DNA of 64,000 bases from Rhizobiaceae bacterium (GCA_019635795.1 JAHBYV010000011.1:1-64000), one strand, 5' to 3'. Positions 26,225 to 34,907 are shown, numbered from the stretch's first letter. The notes: a model not told the origin generated them from the sequence alone. Translations and numbers: made by a program.

Positions 26225-27505
26225 ATGCTGAACAAGCATGAAGCAGGCGATACAGTCGCGTTGATGGCGGAAGTTGGCCGCAAGGCACGTTCGGCTGCGC
26301 GACCGCTCGCCATCGCCTCTGCCGAGCGCAAACATGCAGCGCTGATTGCCATGGCCGATGCGCTTTTGCGCAATCAGGACGCCATTCTCCAGGCCAACGC
26401 TCTTGATATGGCAAATGGCGAGGAAGCCGGGCTTTCGCCTGCCATGATGGATCGGCTGAAACTCAACCCCGATCGTATTCGTGCAATGGCAAATGGCATT
26501 CGCGCTATTGCCGACCTGCGCGACCCTGTGGGCGAAGTCATTGCCGAGTGGGACAGACCTAACGGGCTGCACATCGAGCGCGTTCGAACACCGCTGGGGG
26601 TCGTCGGGGTCATTTTTGAAAGCCGCCCGAACGTTACTGCCGACGCTGGCGCCTTATGCCTCAAGGCGGGCAATGCCGCGATTTTGCGTGGCGGGTCGGA
26701 TTCAATCAATTCCTCCTCGGCAATTCACGCCTGTATTGCCGAAGGGCTCAAGGCTGCGGGCCTGCCTGAAGATGCGATTCAGCTTGTTCCGGTTACGGAT
26801 CGTGCGGCTGTGGGCGAAATGTTGAAGGGCCTTGGCGGCAATCTTGATGTCATCATTCCCCGTGGCGGAAGGAGCCTTGTGGAGCGCGTACAGAACGAGG
26901 CCCGTGTGCCGGTGTTCGCGCATCTGGAAGGGCTTTGCCACATCTATGTCGATAAATCGGCGAAGCTGGATATGGCGGTTTCAGTGGTCGTCAACGCCAA
27001 GATGCGTCGAACAGGCATTTGCGGCGCGGCTGAAACCTTGCTCGTTGACCGCGCGGTTGCAGGTACCTTCCTGCCGCCAATCCTGAACGCGCTTGCTGCG
27101 GCAGGCTGCGAGATCCGTGCAAGCGCGGATGTGCTCAAGCTGTATCCCGACGCAGTGCCTGCAGTCGAATCCGATTGGCGCACGGAATATCTCGATTCCA
27201 TCATTTCGGTTGCAATCGTCGATGGCATTGACGGAGCAATCCAGCACATAGAGACGTATTCATCGCACCATACGGAAGCGATTATCGCGGAAGATGCGAA
27301 GGCGGTGGAGCGCTTCTTCAATGAAGTCGATTCGGCCATTTTGCTGCATAACGCCTCGACCCAGTTCGCCGATGGCGGGGAATTTGGCATGGGCGCGGAA
27401 ATAGGAATTGCAACAGGCAGGATGCACGCGCGCGGGCCCGTGGGAGTTGAGCAATTGACATCCTTCAAATACCGGGTGCGCGGCAACGGGCAGGTTCGCC
27501 CGTAA
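26225..27505 (+). CDS. proA: Gamma-glutamyl phosphate reductase
   Basis: A 426-residue NADPH-dependent reductase making glutamate-5-semialdehyde from glutamyl phosphate. ALDH-like fold with [23 protein letters not shown], the conserved [20 protein letters not shown] and the active cysteine in [13 protein letters not shown]. Full length for the family. It starts 3 bases after proB and lies upstream of nadD. Confidence 0.97.
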   Translation: MLNKHEAGDTVALMAEVGRKARSAARPLAIASAERKHAALIAMADALLRNQDAILQANALDMANGEEAGLSPAMMDRLKLNPDRIRAMANGIRAIADLRDPVGEVIAEWDRPNGLHIERVRTPLGVVGVIFESRPNVTADAGALCLKAGNAAILRGGSDSINSSSAIHACIAEGLKAAGLPEDAIQLVPVTDRAAVGEMLKGLGGNLDVIIPRGGRSLVERVQNEARVPVFAHLEGLCHIYVDKSAKLDMAVSVVVNAKMRRTGICGAAETLLVDRAVAGTFLPPILNALAAAGCEIRASADVLKLYPDAVPAVESDWRTEYLDSIISVAIVDGIDGAIQHIETYSSHHTEAIIAEDAKAVERFFNEVDSAILLHNASTQFADGGEFGMGAEIGIATGRMHARGPVGVEQLTSFKYRVRGNGQVRP

Positions 27506-27525
27506 TGTTTTTGCGCCGCTGAACG

Positions 27526-28149
27526 ATGCAGCAACAAGCTGTTCCTGCACACTTTCTGCGTATGCCTTTTGTGGCGAAAGGTATGCAGGTGGGTTTGTTT
27601 GGCGGCTCATTCAATCCGCCTCACGCCGGCCACGCACTTGTTGCCCAGATCGCGTTGCGGCGCCTCGCGCTCGATCAGCTTTGGTGGATGGTCACGCCCG
27701 GCAATCCTCTCAAAAGCACGCGAGAGCTTGCCCCGCTTGCCGAGCGCTTGCGGCTACCGCCTGAAGTTGCTGCAAATCCGCGCATCAAGCTTACGGCATT
27801 TGAGGCCAGCTATCATGTTCGGTACACGGCAGACACGCTGGCCCTGATAAAGGCGCGCAATCCCGGTGTCGATTTTGTGTGGATCATGGGCGCCGACAAT
27901 CTGCGCGATTTTCATCGCTGGCAGCGCTGGCGTGAGATTGCAATGACCATGCCCATCGCCGTTATAGACCGTCCCGGCGCAACGCTTTCGTTTCTATCCT
28001 CCGTGATGGCAAAAACTTTCGACTATGCCCGCGTGGACGAGACTGATGCTCCGCGCCTTGCCCGTATGAAACCGCCGGCCTGGACCTTTGTTCACGGTCC
28101 GCGTTCACCGCTTTCCTCGACGGCCATACGCAATCGCGCAAAAGAATAA
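27526..28149 (+). CDS. nadD: Nicotinate-nucleotide adenylyltransferase
   Basis: A nucleotidyltransferase (HIGH-superfamily) that adenylates nicotinate mononucleotide to deamido-NAD. The family motifs GLFGGSFNPPHAGHALVAQ, WWMVTPGNPLK and VWIMGADNLRDFHRW, and the closing SPLSSTAIRNR (ISSTxIR type), are complete. The start is uncertain: ATGs at 27526, 27562 and 27583 are in frame and none has a convincing ribosome-binding site; the conserved core begins at MQVGLFGG. The gene follows proA by about 20 bases and precedes rsfS. Confidence 0.93.
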   Translation: MQQQAVPAHFLRMPFVAKGMQVGLFGGSFNPPHAGHALVAQIALRRLALDQLWWMVTPGNPLKSTRELAPLAERLRLPPEVAANPRIKLTAFEASYHVRYTADTLALIKARNPGVDFVWIMGADNLRDFHRWQRWREIAMTMPIAVIDRPGATLSFLSSVMAKTFDYARVDETDAPRLARMKPPAWTFVHGPRSPLSSTAIRNRAKE

Positions 28150-28187
28150 GTTCTTCACCTTCCATACGCTTTTCGTCGGGGCGGTCT

Positions 28188-28239
28188 TGAAAGCTACATG
28201 CGACTCTGCCTATTTTAGTAAAGTAGCCTGTGAGGCTAC
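28188..28239 (+). promoter_or_regulatory. rsfS: Candidate promoter and palindrome upstream of rsfS
   Basis: A possible TTGAAA / TATTTT promoter pair (about 28188-28217, 18-base spacing) is followed by the perfect palindrome GTAGCCT-GTG-AGGCTAC (28223-28239). The palindrome is almost the same as the GTAGCCTGTAAGCTAC found in front of the HigBA-like locus at 54627-54642. Confidence 0.45.
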
Positions 28240-28281
28240 GTTTCTGTTCTTGATGCGAAAGGAAAGACACTGAGAACAGCA

Positions 28282-28680
28282 TTGCGGAAGAAGGCGGAAT
28301 CTGCGCCTTCACCGGCTGAGGTCAGCGGGCAAGTTACCGCCGATCAGGCCCTTCATACCGTCCTTGCAAGTCTGGATGATTCAAAGGCGGAAGAGATTGT
28401 AACAATAGATATTCGCACCAAATCGAGCCTCGGTGACTATATGGTCATCGCGTCCGGTCGGTCGCATCGCCATGTGGCGGCTGTGGCAGACCACTTGCTC
28501 AAGGCGCTCAAAGACAAGGGGTTCGGAAACGCCCGTGTCGAGGGGCTGCCCGGAGCAGATTGGGTGTTAATCGACGCCGGAGATGTTATCGTTCACGTCT
28601 TCCGTCCAGAGGTCCGCGAGTTCTACAACATCGAAAAGATGTGGCAGGCTCCAGACCTTGAGGAAGAGACGATCCATTAA
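28282..28680 (+). CDS. rsfS: Ribosomal silencing factor RsfS
   Basis: A 132-residue RsfS (DUF143/Iojap family). It binds L14 of the 50S subunit and blocks joining to 30S under starvation. Core motifs: EEIVTIDIRTKSSLGDYMVIASGRSHRHVAAVADHL and WVLIDAGDVIVHVFRPEVREFYNIEKMW. Upstream of the core no ATG or GTG is in frame, so the start must be the TTG at 28282 (or a CTG at 28270 that has a better-placed AAGGA). It is followed by rlmH, the usual order. Confidence 0.93.
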   Translation: MRKKAESAPSPAEVSGQVTADQALHTVLASLDDSKAEEIVTIDIRTKSSLGDYMVIASGRSHRHVAAVADHLLKALKDKGFGNARVEGLPGADWVLIDAGDVIVHVFRPEVREFYNIEKMWQAPDLEEETIH

Positions 28681-28718
28681 TCGGCTGTGGCGATAGCCGC
28701 AGACGCTGCGAGGCGGCG

Positions 28719-29201
28719 ATGAAAATCGGAATATGCGCTGTGGGCCGGATGAAGGCCGGTCCAGAGAAAGAACTCGCCGAGCGCTATTTTGATCGTTTCG
28801 CAAAAGCTGGCCCATCTCTTGGGCTGGAATATTCGGGAATTGTCGAGATTGCAGAAAGCCGGGCCGCGGGCGTGGATGAGCGCCGCCGGGACGAAGCCCT
28901 TCGCTTGGGTGCAGGGTTCCCCGCCGGATCGATTCTGGTTGTACTGGATGAGCGCGGCAAATCGATTTCATCAGAGAGCTTTGCCAAACGGTTGGCCGAT
29001 TGGCGCGACAGTGGCCACAAGCATTGCGCGCTGCTGATTGGCGGGCCGGATGGACATGACGAATCTTTGCGTAACGACGGCTCGTTGCTGCTTTCGTTTG
29101 GCGCCATGACATGGCCGCATCAACTGGCGCGCATCATGCTGGCTGAACAGCTTTACCGCGCAGCTACCATTCTTTCGGGGCATCCTTACCACCGCGCCTA
29201 G
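28719..29201 (+). CDS. rlmH: 23S rRNA (pseudouridine1915-N3)-methyltransferase
   Basis: A 160-residue SPOUT-fold methyltransferase acting on helix 69 of 23S rRNA. Motifs MKIGICAVGRMKAGPEKEL at the start, LDERGKSISSESFA, LLIGGPDGHDE and LSFGAMTWPHQLARIMLAEQLYRAATILSGHPYH at the end (the knot and SAM site) are complete. It ends 58 bases before the EnvC-like gene and probably shares the transcript with rsfS. Confidence 0.97.
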   Translation: MKIGICAVGRMKAGPEKELAERYFDRFAKAGPSLGLEYSGIVEIAESRAAGVDERRRDEALRLGAGFPAGSILVVLDERGKSISSESFAKRLADWRDSGHKHCALLIGGPDGHDESLRNDGSLLLSFGAMTWPHQLARIMLAEQLYRAATILSGHPYHRA

Positions 29202-29258
29202 CGCCGGGCCTTTATGGTTGATGTTTCGTTAAGTTTGGCGGGCTAATGTAGCCTCGAA

Positions 29259-30557
29259 ATGATTGCCTTGCCTTTGAGAAACATCCTGAGAAAGCCGTTG
29301 GTGCTTGGCCTTGCCATTGCGCTGATGCTTTCGTGCGTTTCCGCAATGGCGCAGGAGACTGCATCAATCTCGCGTTCCGTCGATAATCCACGTTCGGAAT
29401 ATGACCAGGTGTTGCAGGAAATTACGCTGTCTGAGGAGCGCGTTGCCGGGCTGCGGGCCGACATGGCAAAGCTGCGCAAGGATGATGCAACCTTGACCGC
29501 CGCGCTGGTGCAATCAGCAAAGACCGAGAAAAAGCTTGGCGCTGAGGTCGAGGAGATCAGCGCAAGGCTGGAACCTCTCAAAGATCAGCAGAAAGTCGTG
29601 CGCGCTTCGCTGCTGGAGCGTCGCGATGTGCTGGCTGAAGTTCTGGGTGCTCTTGAGCGCATAGGTTTGAACCCGCCGCCAGCCATTCTTGTCAGTCCCG
29701 ATGATGCGCTGGCTTCGGTGCGCAGCGCAATCTTGCTGGGCTCTGTCGTGCCCGAAATGCGGGCCGAGACAAATAGCCTCATGGCCAAACTGACGGAACT
29801 TGCGCGGCTGGGAAAAGAGATCGAAGTGGAGCGCGAGCGCCTCGCCCGTGCAATTGAAGAACAGGTGACGGAGCGCCAGCGGCTTGTGATGCTTCAGGAT
29901 GAAAAGCGCAGGCTTCAGGAACAGAATGTAGCAGATATCAAGCAGGAGCAGGCCCGCTCGGCAGAGCTGGCAAAGAAGGCCAGGACTCTTAGGGAACTGA
30001 TCGCTTCGGTGGAGCGCGAGGCCAAACGCAAGGCGGAAGAGGAGGCGCGGCAGCGCAAGCGCGAGGAAGAGCTCGCTTCCATGCCAATTCCCGAAAGCAA
30101 CAGCCTCATTGGAGCGGTTCCATTCGCTTCGCTGAAAGGGCAGGTTTCCCTGCCGGCTGAGGGACTTGTAACGAGCCGATTCGGTGCGCGAAACGGTAAC
30201 GGCGGAGTGATGCTGGGCGACACGGTTGCGACACAATCAGGCGCAATTGTAACCGCGCCGGTTGATGGAACCGTACTTTATGCGGGACCGTTCCGGTCTT
30301 ACGGTCAACTCTTGATCCTGGATGCTGGCGATGGCTATCATATCGTGCTTGCAGGGTTGGGGCGAATAGCCGTAATGCAAGGGCAGGCAGTGCTTTCGGG
30401 CGAACCCGTGGGAACGATGAAGGATAGCAAGCTGGCAAGCGCGGCGTCGGACTTGCCAGAAGGCGCGGGACCGGAACTATATATTGAATTCCGCAAGGAC
30501 GGGAAATCGGTTGACCCGTCTCCATGGTGGGCGAGCAGGATTTCTGGAAGGACATAA
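29259..30557 (+). CDS. Murein hydrolase activator EnvC-like protein
   Basis: A 432-residue periplasmic protein: signal peptide (about residues 1-32, ending CVSAMAQ), a long coiled coil (about 45-280, Glu/Lys/Arg-rich) and a C-terminal LytM/M23 domain (about 300-425). The LytM domain lacks the zinc-binding HxxxD and HxH residues (it reads GLVTSRFGARNGNGGVM and GDGYHIVLAGLG), so it is a non-catalytic regulator that turns on amidases at the septum, as EnvC does. It is followed at once by ctpA, the usual alphaproteobacterial pair. Confidence 0.88.
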   Translation: MIALPLRNILRKPLVLGLAIALMLSCVSAMAQETASISRSVDNPRSEYDQVLQEITLSEERVAGLRADMAKLRKDDATLTAALVQSAKTEKKLGAEVEEISARLEPLKDQQKVVRASLLERRDVLAEVLGALERIGLNPPPAILVSPDDALASVRSAILLGSVVPEMRAETNSLMAKLTELARLGKEIEVERERLARAIEEQVTERQRLVMLQDEKRRLQEQNVADIKQEQARSAELAKKARTLRELIASVEREAKRKAEEEARQRKREEELASMPIPESNSLIGAVPFASLKGQVSLPAEGLVTSRFGARNGNGGVMLGDTVATQSGAIVTAPVDGTVLYAGPFRSYGQLLILDAGDGYHIVLAGLGRIAVMQGQAVLSGEPVGTMKDSKLASAASDLPEGAGPELYIEFRKDGKSVDPSPWWASRISGRT

Positions 30558-30561
30558 TAAG

Positions 30562-31887
30562 ATGATACGCAAACTTTCTCTGCTGGCCGCTGGCGCGCTC
30601 ATGGGCGCGAGCGCTTTGGCCGTGGTGCAGGGGGGTATCGGGTCGCCGGCCAATGCGGCCGCGTCAGAAACCTACAGGCAACTTGCGATCTTTGGTGATA
30701 TTTTCGAGCGCGTACGCAGCCAGTACGTTACGCCTCCGGATGAAAAAACGCTCGTGGAAAGTGCGATCAACGGAATGTTGACTTCGCTTGACCCGCACTC
30801 ATCTTACCTTAATCCGGATGCGGCAAAGGATATGCGCGTTCAGACCAAGGGCGAATTTGGCGGCCTTGGCATTGAAGTGACGATGGAAAATGATCTCGTG
30901 AAGGTCATTACGCCTATCGATGACACGCCTGCTTCCAAGGCTGGTGTGCTGGCCGGCGATTACATTGCCAAGATCGACGGTGAAGAAGTTCGCGGCATGA
31001 CGCTGAACGACGCGGTCGACAAGATGCGCGGCCAGGTCAACACACCGATCAAGCTGACCATTTTGCGCCAGGGTGCAGACAAGCCGATCGAACTGACCGT
31101 GGTGCGCGATATTATCAAGGTCAAGGCTGTGAAGTACCGCGTCGAAAATGACGTTGGCTACATGAAGATCACGTCATTTACCGAAAAGACCTATGATGAT
31201 CTTGAGGACGCTATCGAGAAGATCAAGGCCCAGATTCCTGACGACAAGTTAAAGGGATACGTTCTGGACCTCCGTCTGAATCCCGGCGGTTTGCTCGATC
31301 AGGCGGTGAGCGTTTCGGATGCGTTCCTCGACCGGGGCGAGATTGTGTCCACCCGTGGCCGTGATCCGAAGGACATTACCCGGTTCGACGCTCGCGCCGG
31401 AGATGACTTTGGCGGAAAGCCGGTTATCGTGCTGGTAAATGGTGGTTCGGCGAGCGCGTCGGAGATCGTTGCGGGCGCGCTGCAGGATCACCGCCGCGCA
31501 ACCATTCTGGGTACGCAGTCATTCGGAAAGGGTTCCGTGCAGACCATTATTCCGCTTGGCGAGAGCGGCGCACTGCGTCTGACAACCGCGCTGTATTACA
31601 CGCCGTCGGGCAAATCAATCCAGGGTAAGGGCATCACGCCTGATATTCGCGTGGAGCAGCCTCTGCCGGACGAACTCAAGGGCCGTGATGTTACGCGTGG
31701 CGAGTCTGATCTGAAGGGGCATATCAAAGGCGTCGAAGAGGGTGAGGATGGTTCGGGTTCAGCAGCCTATGTTCCGCCAGATCCGAAGGACGACATTCAG
31801 CTCAACCATGCACTTGAATTGCTGCGTGGCCAAAAGACCGACCCGGCCTTTCCGCCAAATCCTCAGAAGGCGGTCCTCAACCAGTAA
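30562..31887 (+). CDS. ctpA: C-terminal processing peptidase (S41 family)
   Basis: A 441-residue periplasmic serine protease. It has a signal peptide (MIRKLSLLAAGALMGASALAVV, cut near ANAA), a PDZ domain (about 90-170, GEFGGLGIEV...SKAGVLAGDYI) and the S41 core with the nucleophile in GGSASASEIVAGAL and the lysine in TQSFGKGSVQ. The ATG at 30562 follows AAGGA and stands 5 bases after the envC stop. Its last codons (VLNQ, stop) and terminator are part of a 57-bp sequence repeated at 33026. Confidence 0.95.
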   Translation: MIRKLSLLAAGALMGASALAVVQGGIGSPANAAASETYRQLAIFGDIFERVRSQYVTPPDEKTLVESAINGMLTSLDPHSSYLNPDAAKDMRVQTKGEFGGLGIEVTMENDLVKVITPIDDTPASKAGVLAGDYIAKIDGEEVRGMTLNDAVDKMRGQVNTPIKLTILRQGADKPIELTVVRDIIKVKAVKYRVENDVGYMKITSFTEKTYDDLEDAIEKIKAQIPDDKLKGYVLDLRLNPGGLLDQAVSVSDAFLDRGEIVSTRGRDPKDITRFDARAGDDFGGKPVIVLVNGGSASASEIVAGALQDHRRATILGTQSFGKGSVQTIIPLGESGALRLTTALYYTPSGKSIQGKGITPDIRVEQPLPDELKGRDVTRGESDLKGHIKGVEEGEDGSGSAAYVPPDPKDDIQLNHALELLRGQKTDPAFPPNPQKAVLNQ

Positions 31888-31928
31888 TCGCACAAGGCGG
31901 CCTTTGGGCCGCCTTTTTGCTTGCAGAT
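31872..31928 (+). repeat. 57-bp direct repeat, copy 1 (ctpA 3' end and terminator)
   Basis: Perfectly identical to 33026-33082. It comprises the last codons and stop of ctpA (GTCCTCAACCAGTAA), the terminator hairpin and ten bases more (GCTTGCAGAT). The 1,097 bases between the copies carry the Panacea locus. Confidence 0.97.
31894..31918 (+). terminator. ctpA terminator
   Basis: GGCGGCC-TTTG-GGCCGCC followed by TTTTT, 7 bases after the ctpA stop. Confidence 0.9.
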
Positions 31929-32030
31929 ATGGTTTAATATTGGCCGCTGGATTGGTGTTTCAGCGCAATTCAAAGGGCAGCCGGGAATTTGTTCCTGCGA
32001 TAATGTTTTTGCTATTGCAGGAAGCGTCAT

Positions 32031-32645
32031 ATGGTTTCGAACAATAGTCTGCGTCAATTTTTACTGGCAAACATGAGCTACCAACCTAGAAAAGCTGCGC
32101 AACTTATTGCCGCTCTGATTATCCAGAGCGGCTTGAAGTCGCTCAATATTCTGAAGGCTGTAAAGCTGGTTTATCTTGTCGACCGTGAGAGCATCAAACG
32201 CTTTGGGTTGCCTATTCTGGAGGAACAGCGCGTTTCCATGCGCCTTGGCCCTGTAAATTCCGTCACATACAGCCATTTAAACGGCGAATATGACCTTTCC
32301 GCGTGTGGCTGGTCAGACGTACTGCGTGATCGAGCAAATCACATGATCGCTCTGGCAGACTCCTCAATGAGAATCGACGATCTTGACGAACTCAGTGATG
32401 CAGACCTCGAATGCGTGAACACTGTGCTTTCTGAGTTTGGCCATATGGACAAATGGCAGCTTGTTGACTGGACCCATGACCCCAATAATATTCCCGAATG
32501 GGAAGACCCTGATGGCGGATCGACGGTCATACCATTGCGGCGTATCATGCAGGCAGCTGGCCTGCGGAATGTCGATGACGCGCTTCAGCGTCATGAGGCA
32601 CTAAACTCTATCGATAACGCATTTTTGGCAGCGCGGATGCATTGA
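32031..32645 (+). CDS. Panacea-domain (DUF4065) antitoxin-like protein
   Basis: A 204-residue protein whose residues 15-160 match the Panacea (SocA-like, DUF4065) domain: SYQPRKAAQLIAALIIQSG, NILKAVKLVYLVDRESIKRFG and MRLGPVNSVTYSHLNGE. Panacea domains are antitoxins that pair with very different toxins. AGGAAG stands upstream of the ATG at 32031; the domain proper starts at the second Met (32073), so the first 14 residues may be extra. The stop is followed at once, in the same frame, by a toxin-like reading frame. It lies in a 1.1-kb insert between 57-bp repeats in an otherwise conserved envC-ctpA-yibQ-rppH order, so it was gained by this lineage. Confidence 0.82.
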   Translation: MVSNNSLRQFLLANMSYQPRKAAQLIAALIIQSGLKSLNILKAVKLVYLVDRESIKRFGLPILEEQRVSMRLGPVNSVTYSHLNGEYDLSACGWSDVLRDRANHMIALADSSMRIDDLDELSDADLECVNTVLSEFGHMDKWQLVDWTHDPNNIPEWEDPDGGSTVIPLRRIMQAAGLRNVDDALQRHEALNSIDNAFLAARMH

Positions 32646-33041
32646 GTGGTCGCGCGGTCAGGTACATTGTTGATTCCTTCGGGAACCAGCCATCGCGCTG
32701 ATTTGCACCACCTGCACATAGTCTGCACAAATCCATGTTCGGAAGACCTGCAGTTGATTGTTTCCGTCACGAGTTGGACGAACAATCTATGTGACCCCAC
32801 ATGTATTCTCGATGCTGAAGACCACGACTGGTTAAAGCACAGGTCCTGGGTGATGTATCGAAAGGCTTGAACAGAACTGGCCCAAACCCTAGTGAATGGT
32901 GTGAAACGCGGACTTTTTGCTTTAAAATCTCCCGTGTCCGAGGAAGTACTTGAGCGCGTATGCGGTGGAATTTTGCTAAGCCCTCAAACTCCGCGCAAAA
33001 TAAAAAGTTATTATACTGCCCAGCAGGTCCTCAACCAGTAA
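32646..33041 (+). pseudogene. Panacea-linked toxin-like gene with a premature TGA
   Basis: A GTG right after the antitoxin stop opens a frame giving GTLLIPSGTSHRADLHHLHI, CTNPCSEDLQLIVSVTSW and CILDAEDHDWLKHRSWVMYR, then KA and TGA (32868-32870). After the TGA the same frame stays open for another 56 codons with coding character: TELAQTLVNGVKRGLFALK, SEEVLERVCGGILLSPQTPR, KIKSYYTAQQ and finally VLNQ plus TAA, which are the ctpA tail codons of repeat copy 2. One change (TGA for an arginine CGA) would restore about 130 residues. The whole resembles small proteins of roughly 130 residues that I recall near DUF4065 genes, but that link is unverified. A 74-residue product would be made at most. 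Confidence 0.6.
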
Positions 33042-33082
33042 TCGCACAAGGCGGCCTTTGGGCCGCCTTTTTGCTTGCAGAT
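33026..33082 (+). repeat. 57-bp direct repeat, copy 2
   Basis: Identical to 31872-31928, including the ctpA terminal codons and stop, and the terminator hairpin (33048-33072). It probably marks the right end of the Panacea insert. The unrepeated sequence after it (GGCAGCAGCC) would be the original downstream flank of ctpA. Confidence 0.97.
33048..33072 (+). terminator. Second copy of the ctpA terminator
   Basis: Same GGCGGCC-TTTG-GGCCGCC-TTTTT hairpin, now closing the toxin-antitoxin insert. Confidence 0.9.
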
Positions 33083-33148
33083 GGCAGCAGCCGCTCTAAA
33101 TCATGAAGCGGGGAATTTACTGGTGATTCGGTCTCTCGCGGAGCAATC

Positions 33149-34309
33149 TTGCAGCAAGATGATCTCGACAAGCCTTTAGGGCAGGATCTGCCCTCTGTTC
33201 GCAGGGGCAGGCGAACGAACCGTATTGCCGCCTGGGGGGCTGCAATCGGCGCGCTGCTTATGGTTGTTTCGCTTGCTATTGCAATTCGCGAAAAGCCGTT
33301 CCGCTCTATGGAGCCGCAGATTGTTGCCTCGGACAATGGTGCCAAGGCAAAAGGCGGCGAGCAGCCAAAGTCTAAATCGCCATCTGTGACTGTTACGTCT
33401 GGCGGAAGCGGCGGGCCGTCCATCATCAAAGTCAATCCTTCGATGGATGGCACAAGCACCGGTGCCATCGTCATAACCGATCCGAGCGCCCTGCATCAGG
33501 ATTTGAGAGTTGCGCATATTCCCGATCGTGCGCTGATCGAGGATTCGTCAATCGGCCCGCTGCCGATACGCGCTGCCGATGGCCGACGTCCGTTTGATGT
33601 TTATGCGCGGCCATGGTCGGGTGCGCGCGGGGCGCGTGTGGCAATTGTGATTGGTGGGCTGGGTGTCTCACAAACCGGAACCCAATCCGCAATTGCGGCT
33701 CTGCCGCCCGAGGTGACGTTGGCCTTTGCCTCGCAGGGAAACAGTATTGGCCGCTGGATGCAGGAGGGCCGCAGGACCGGTCACGAGGTCATTATGCAGG
33801 TCCCGCTTGAGCCGTTCGATTTTCCAAACGTCAATCCCGGTCGCCACACCCTCACAGTGAGCGCTTCGCCGGAAGAAAACATCGACAACCTGTTGTGGAC
33901 GCTATCACGCACCACGAACTATACGGGCGTAATGAACTATATGGGCGCGCGCTTCACCAGCGACGTTGAGGCCATGCAGCCTCTGATGTCAGAGCTTGGC
34001 AAACGCGGACTGCTGTATCTCGATGACGGCACGTCAGCGCGCAGCGTTGCCGCCCAGCTGGCACCCGAGAGCGGTGTGCCTTTCCTTGCGGCTGATGCCG
34101 TGATCGATGCAGTGCAGGAGAGAACCGCGATTCTGGACAAGCTGGACCAGCTTGAGCGGATCGCACGTGCCAAGGGTTATGCCGTTGGCACCGGGTCGGC
34201 TTTCGGCGTTACGGTTGAGGCTGTCCGCACGTGGGCAGCAGAGGCCCGTCGGAGAGGCATTGAAATCGTGCCGGTGTCTGCACTCGCGCAGGATCCCCAA
34301 CAAGGTTGA
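33149..34309 (+). CDS. Divergent polysaccharide deacetylase family protein (YibQ/DUF610 type)
   Basis: A 386-residue protein with one N-terminal membrane helix (about 28-46, AAIGALLMVVSLAIAI), a disordered Lys/Ser/Gly-rich linker, and a polysaccharide-deacetylase-like domain (about 150-380): RVAIVIGGLGVSQTGTQSAI, VTLAFASQGNSIGRWMQEGRRTGHEVIMQVPLEP, MNYMGARFTSD and LLYLDDGTSARS. The domain faces the periplasm. YibQ proteins usually sit next to envC-ctpA, as here apart from the insert. The start is a TTG at 33149 with a GGAG site; no better codon is in frame. Substrate not established. Confidence 0.85.
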   Translation: MQQDDLDKPLGQDLPSVRRGRRTNRIAAWGAAIGALLMVVSLAIAIREKPFRSMEPQIVASDNGAKAKGGEQPKSKSPSVTVTSGGSGGPSIIKVNPSMDGTSTGAIVITDPSALHQDLRVAHIPDRALIEDSSIGPLPIRAADGRRPFDVYARPWSGARGARVAIVIGGLGVSQTGTQSAIAALPPEVTLAFASQGNSIGRWMQEGRRTGHEVIMQVPLEPFDFPNVNPGRHTLTVSASPEENIDNLLWTLSRTTNYTGVMNYMGARFTSDVEAMQPLMSELGKRGLLYLDDGTSARSVAAQLAPESGVPFLAADAVIDAVQERTAILDKLDQLERIARAKGYAVGTGSAFGVTVEAVRTWAAEARRRGIEIVPVSALAQDPQQG

Positions 34310-34825
34310 ATGATGTCAAAGAAGAATGCCTCAGACCTGCCTTACCGGCCGTGTGTGGGAATTATGGTGCTCAATGCGCAGGGCCTCGTGTGGGTCGGTC
34401 ATCGCAAGGTCGATGCCGATAGCGAAATGGCCGGTTCTGATCTGCTGTGGCAAATGCCGCAAGGCGGGATAGACAAGGGTGAAACACCGCTCGAAGCGGC
34501 GCGGCGCGAAATCTATGAGGAAGCAGGCATGGAAAGCCTCGCGCTCATTGCGGAATCGCCAGGCTGGATCAAATACGACCTGCCTGCAGATCGCATCGGT
34601 ATCACCTGGGGCGGGAAGTTTCGCGGGCAGAAGCAGAAATGGTTCGCCTTTCGCTTTGACGGTGAAGAGACAGAGATCAGGATCAACCCGCCTCCGGCCG
34701 GTCACAAGGCCGAGTTTGACGACTGGGAGTGGAAGCCGATGCGTTCATTGCCGCAGATTGTGGTGCCCTTCAAACGCAAGGTCTATGACGAAGTCGTAGC
34801 CACTTTCGCGCATCTGGCCGGCTAG
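34310..34825 (+). CDS. rppH: RNA pyrophosphohydrolase (Nudix)
   Basis: A 171-residue Nudix hydrolase that removes pyrophosphate from 5' triphosphate RNA ends (also described as dinucleoside polyphosphate hydrolase, IalA, in Bartonella and Brucella). The Nudix box [22 protein letters not shown] is complete, preceded by [20 protein letters not shown] and LWQMPQGG, and followed by KWFAFRFDG and a conserved C-terminus. Two ATGs in tandem (34310, 34313) follow the yibQ stop immediately, suggesting coupled translation. Confidence 0.95.
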   Translation: MMSKKNASDLPYRPCVGIMVLNAQGLVWVGHRKVDADSEMAGSDLLWQMPQGGIDKGETPLEAARREIYEEAGMESLALIAESPGWIKYDLPADRIGITWGGKFRGQKQKWFAFRFDGEETEIRINPPPAGHKAEFDDWEWKPMRSLPQIVVPFKRKVYDEVVATFAHLAG

Positions 34826-34907
34826 GCGGCTGTGCCAATGGCTTGATATTGCAGTGTGTCAGTTTAGCGGATACTTAAGGGAACGTGATCCCGTCGAGTA
34901 GGAAAGA

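Noticed and set aside
29259-30557. EnvC-like protein as an active M23 peptidase
   Set aside because: The zinc ligands of the LytM domain are missing, so it is treated as a regulator.
32868-32870. TGA in the toxin-like gene as a selenocysteine codon
   Set aside because: No SECIS-like hairpin was apparent directly after it and the family position suits arginine (CGA), so a nonsense mutation is simpler.
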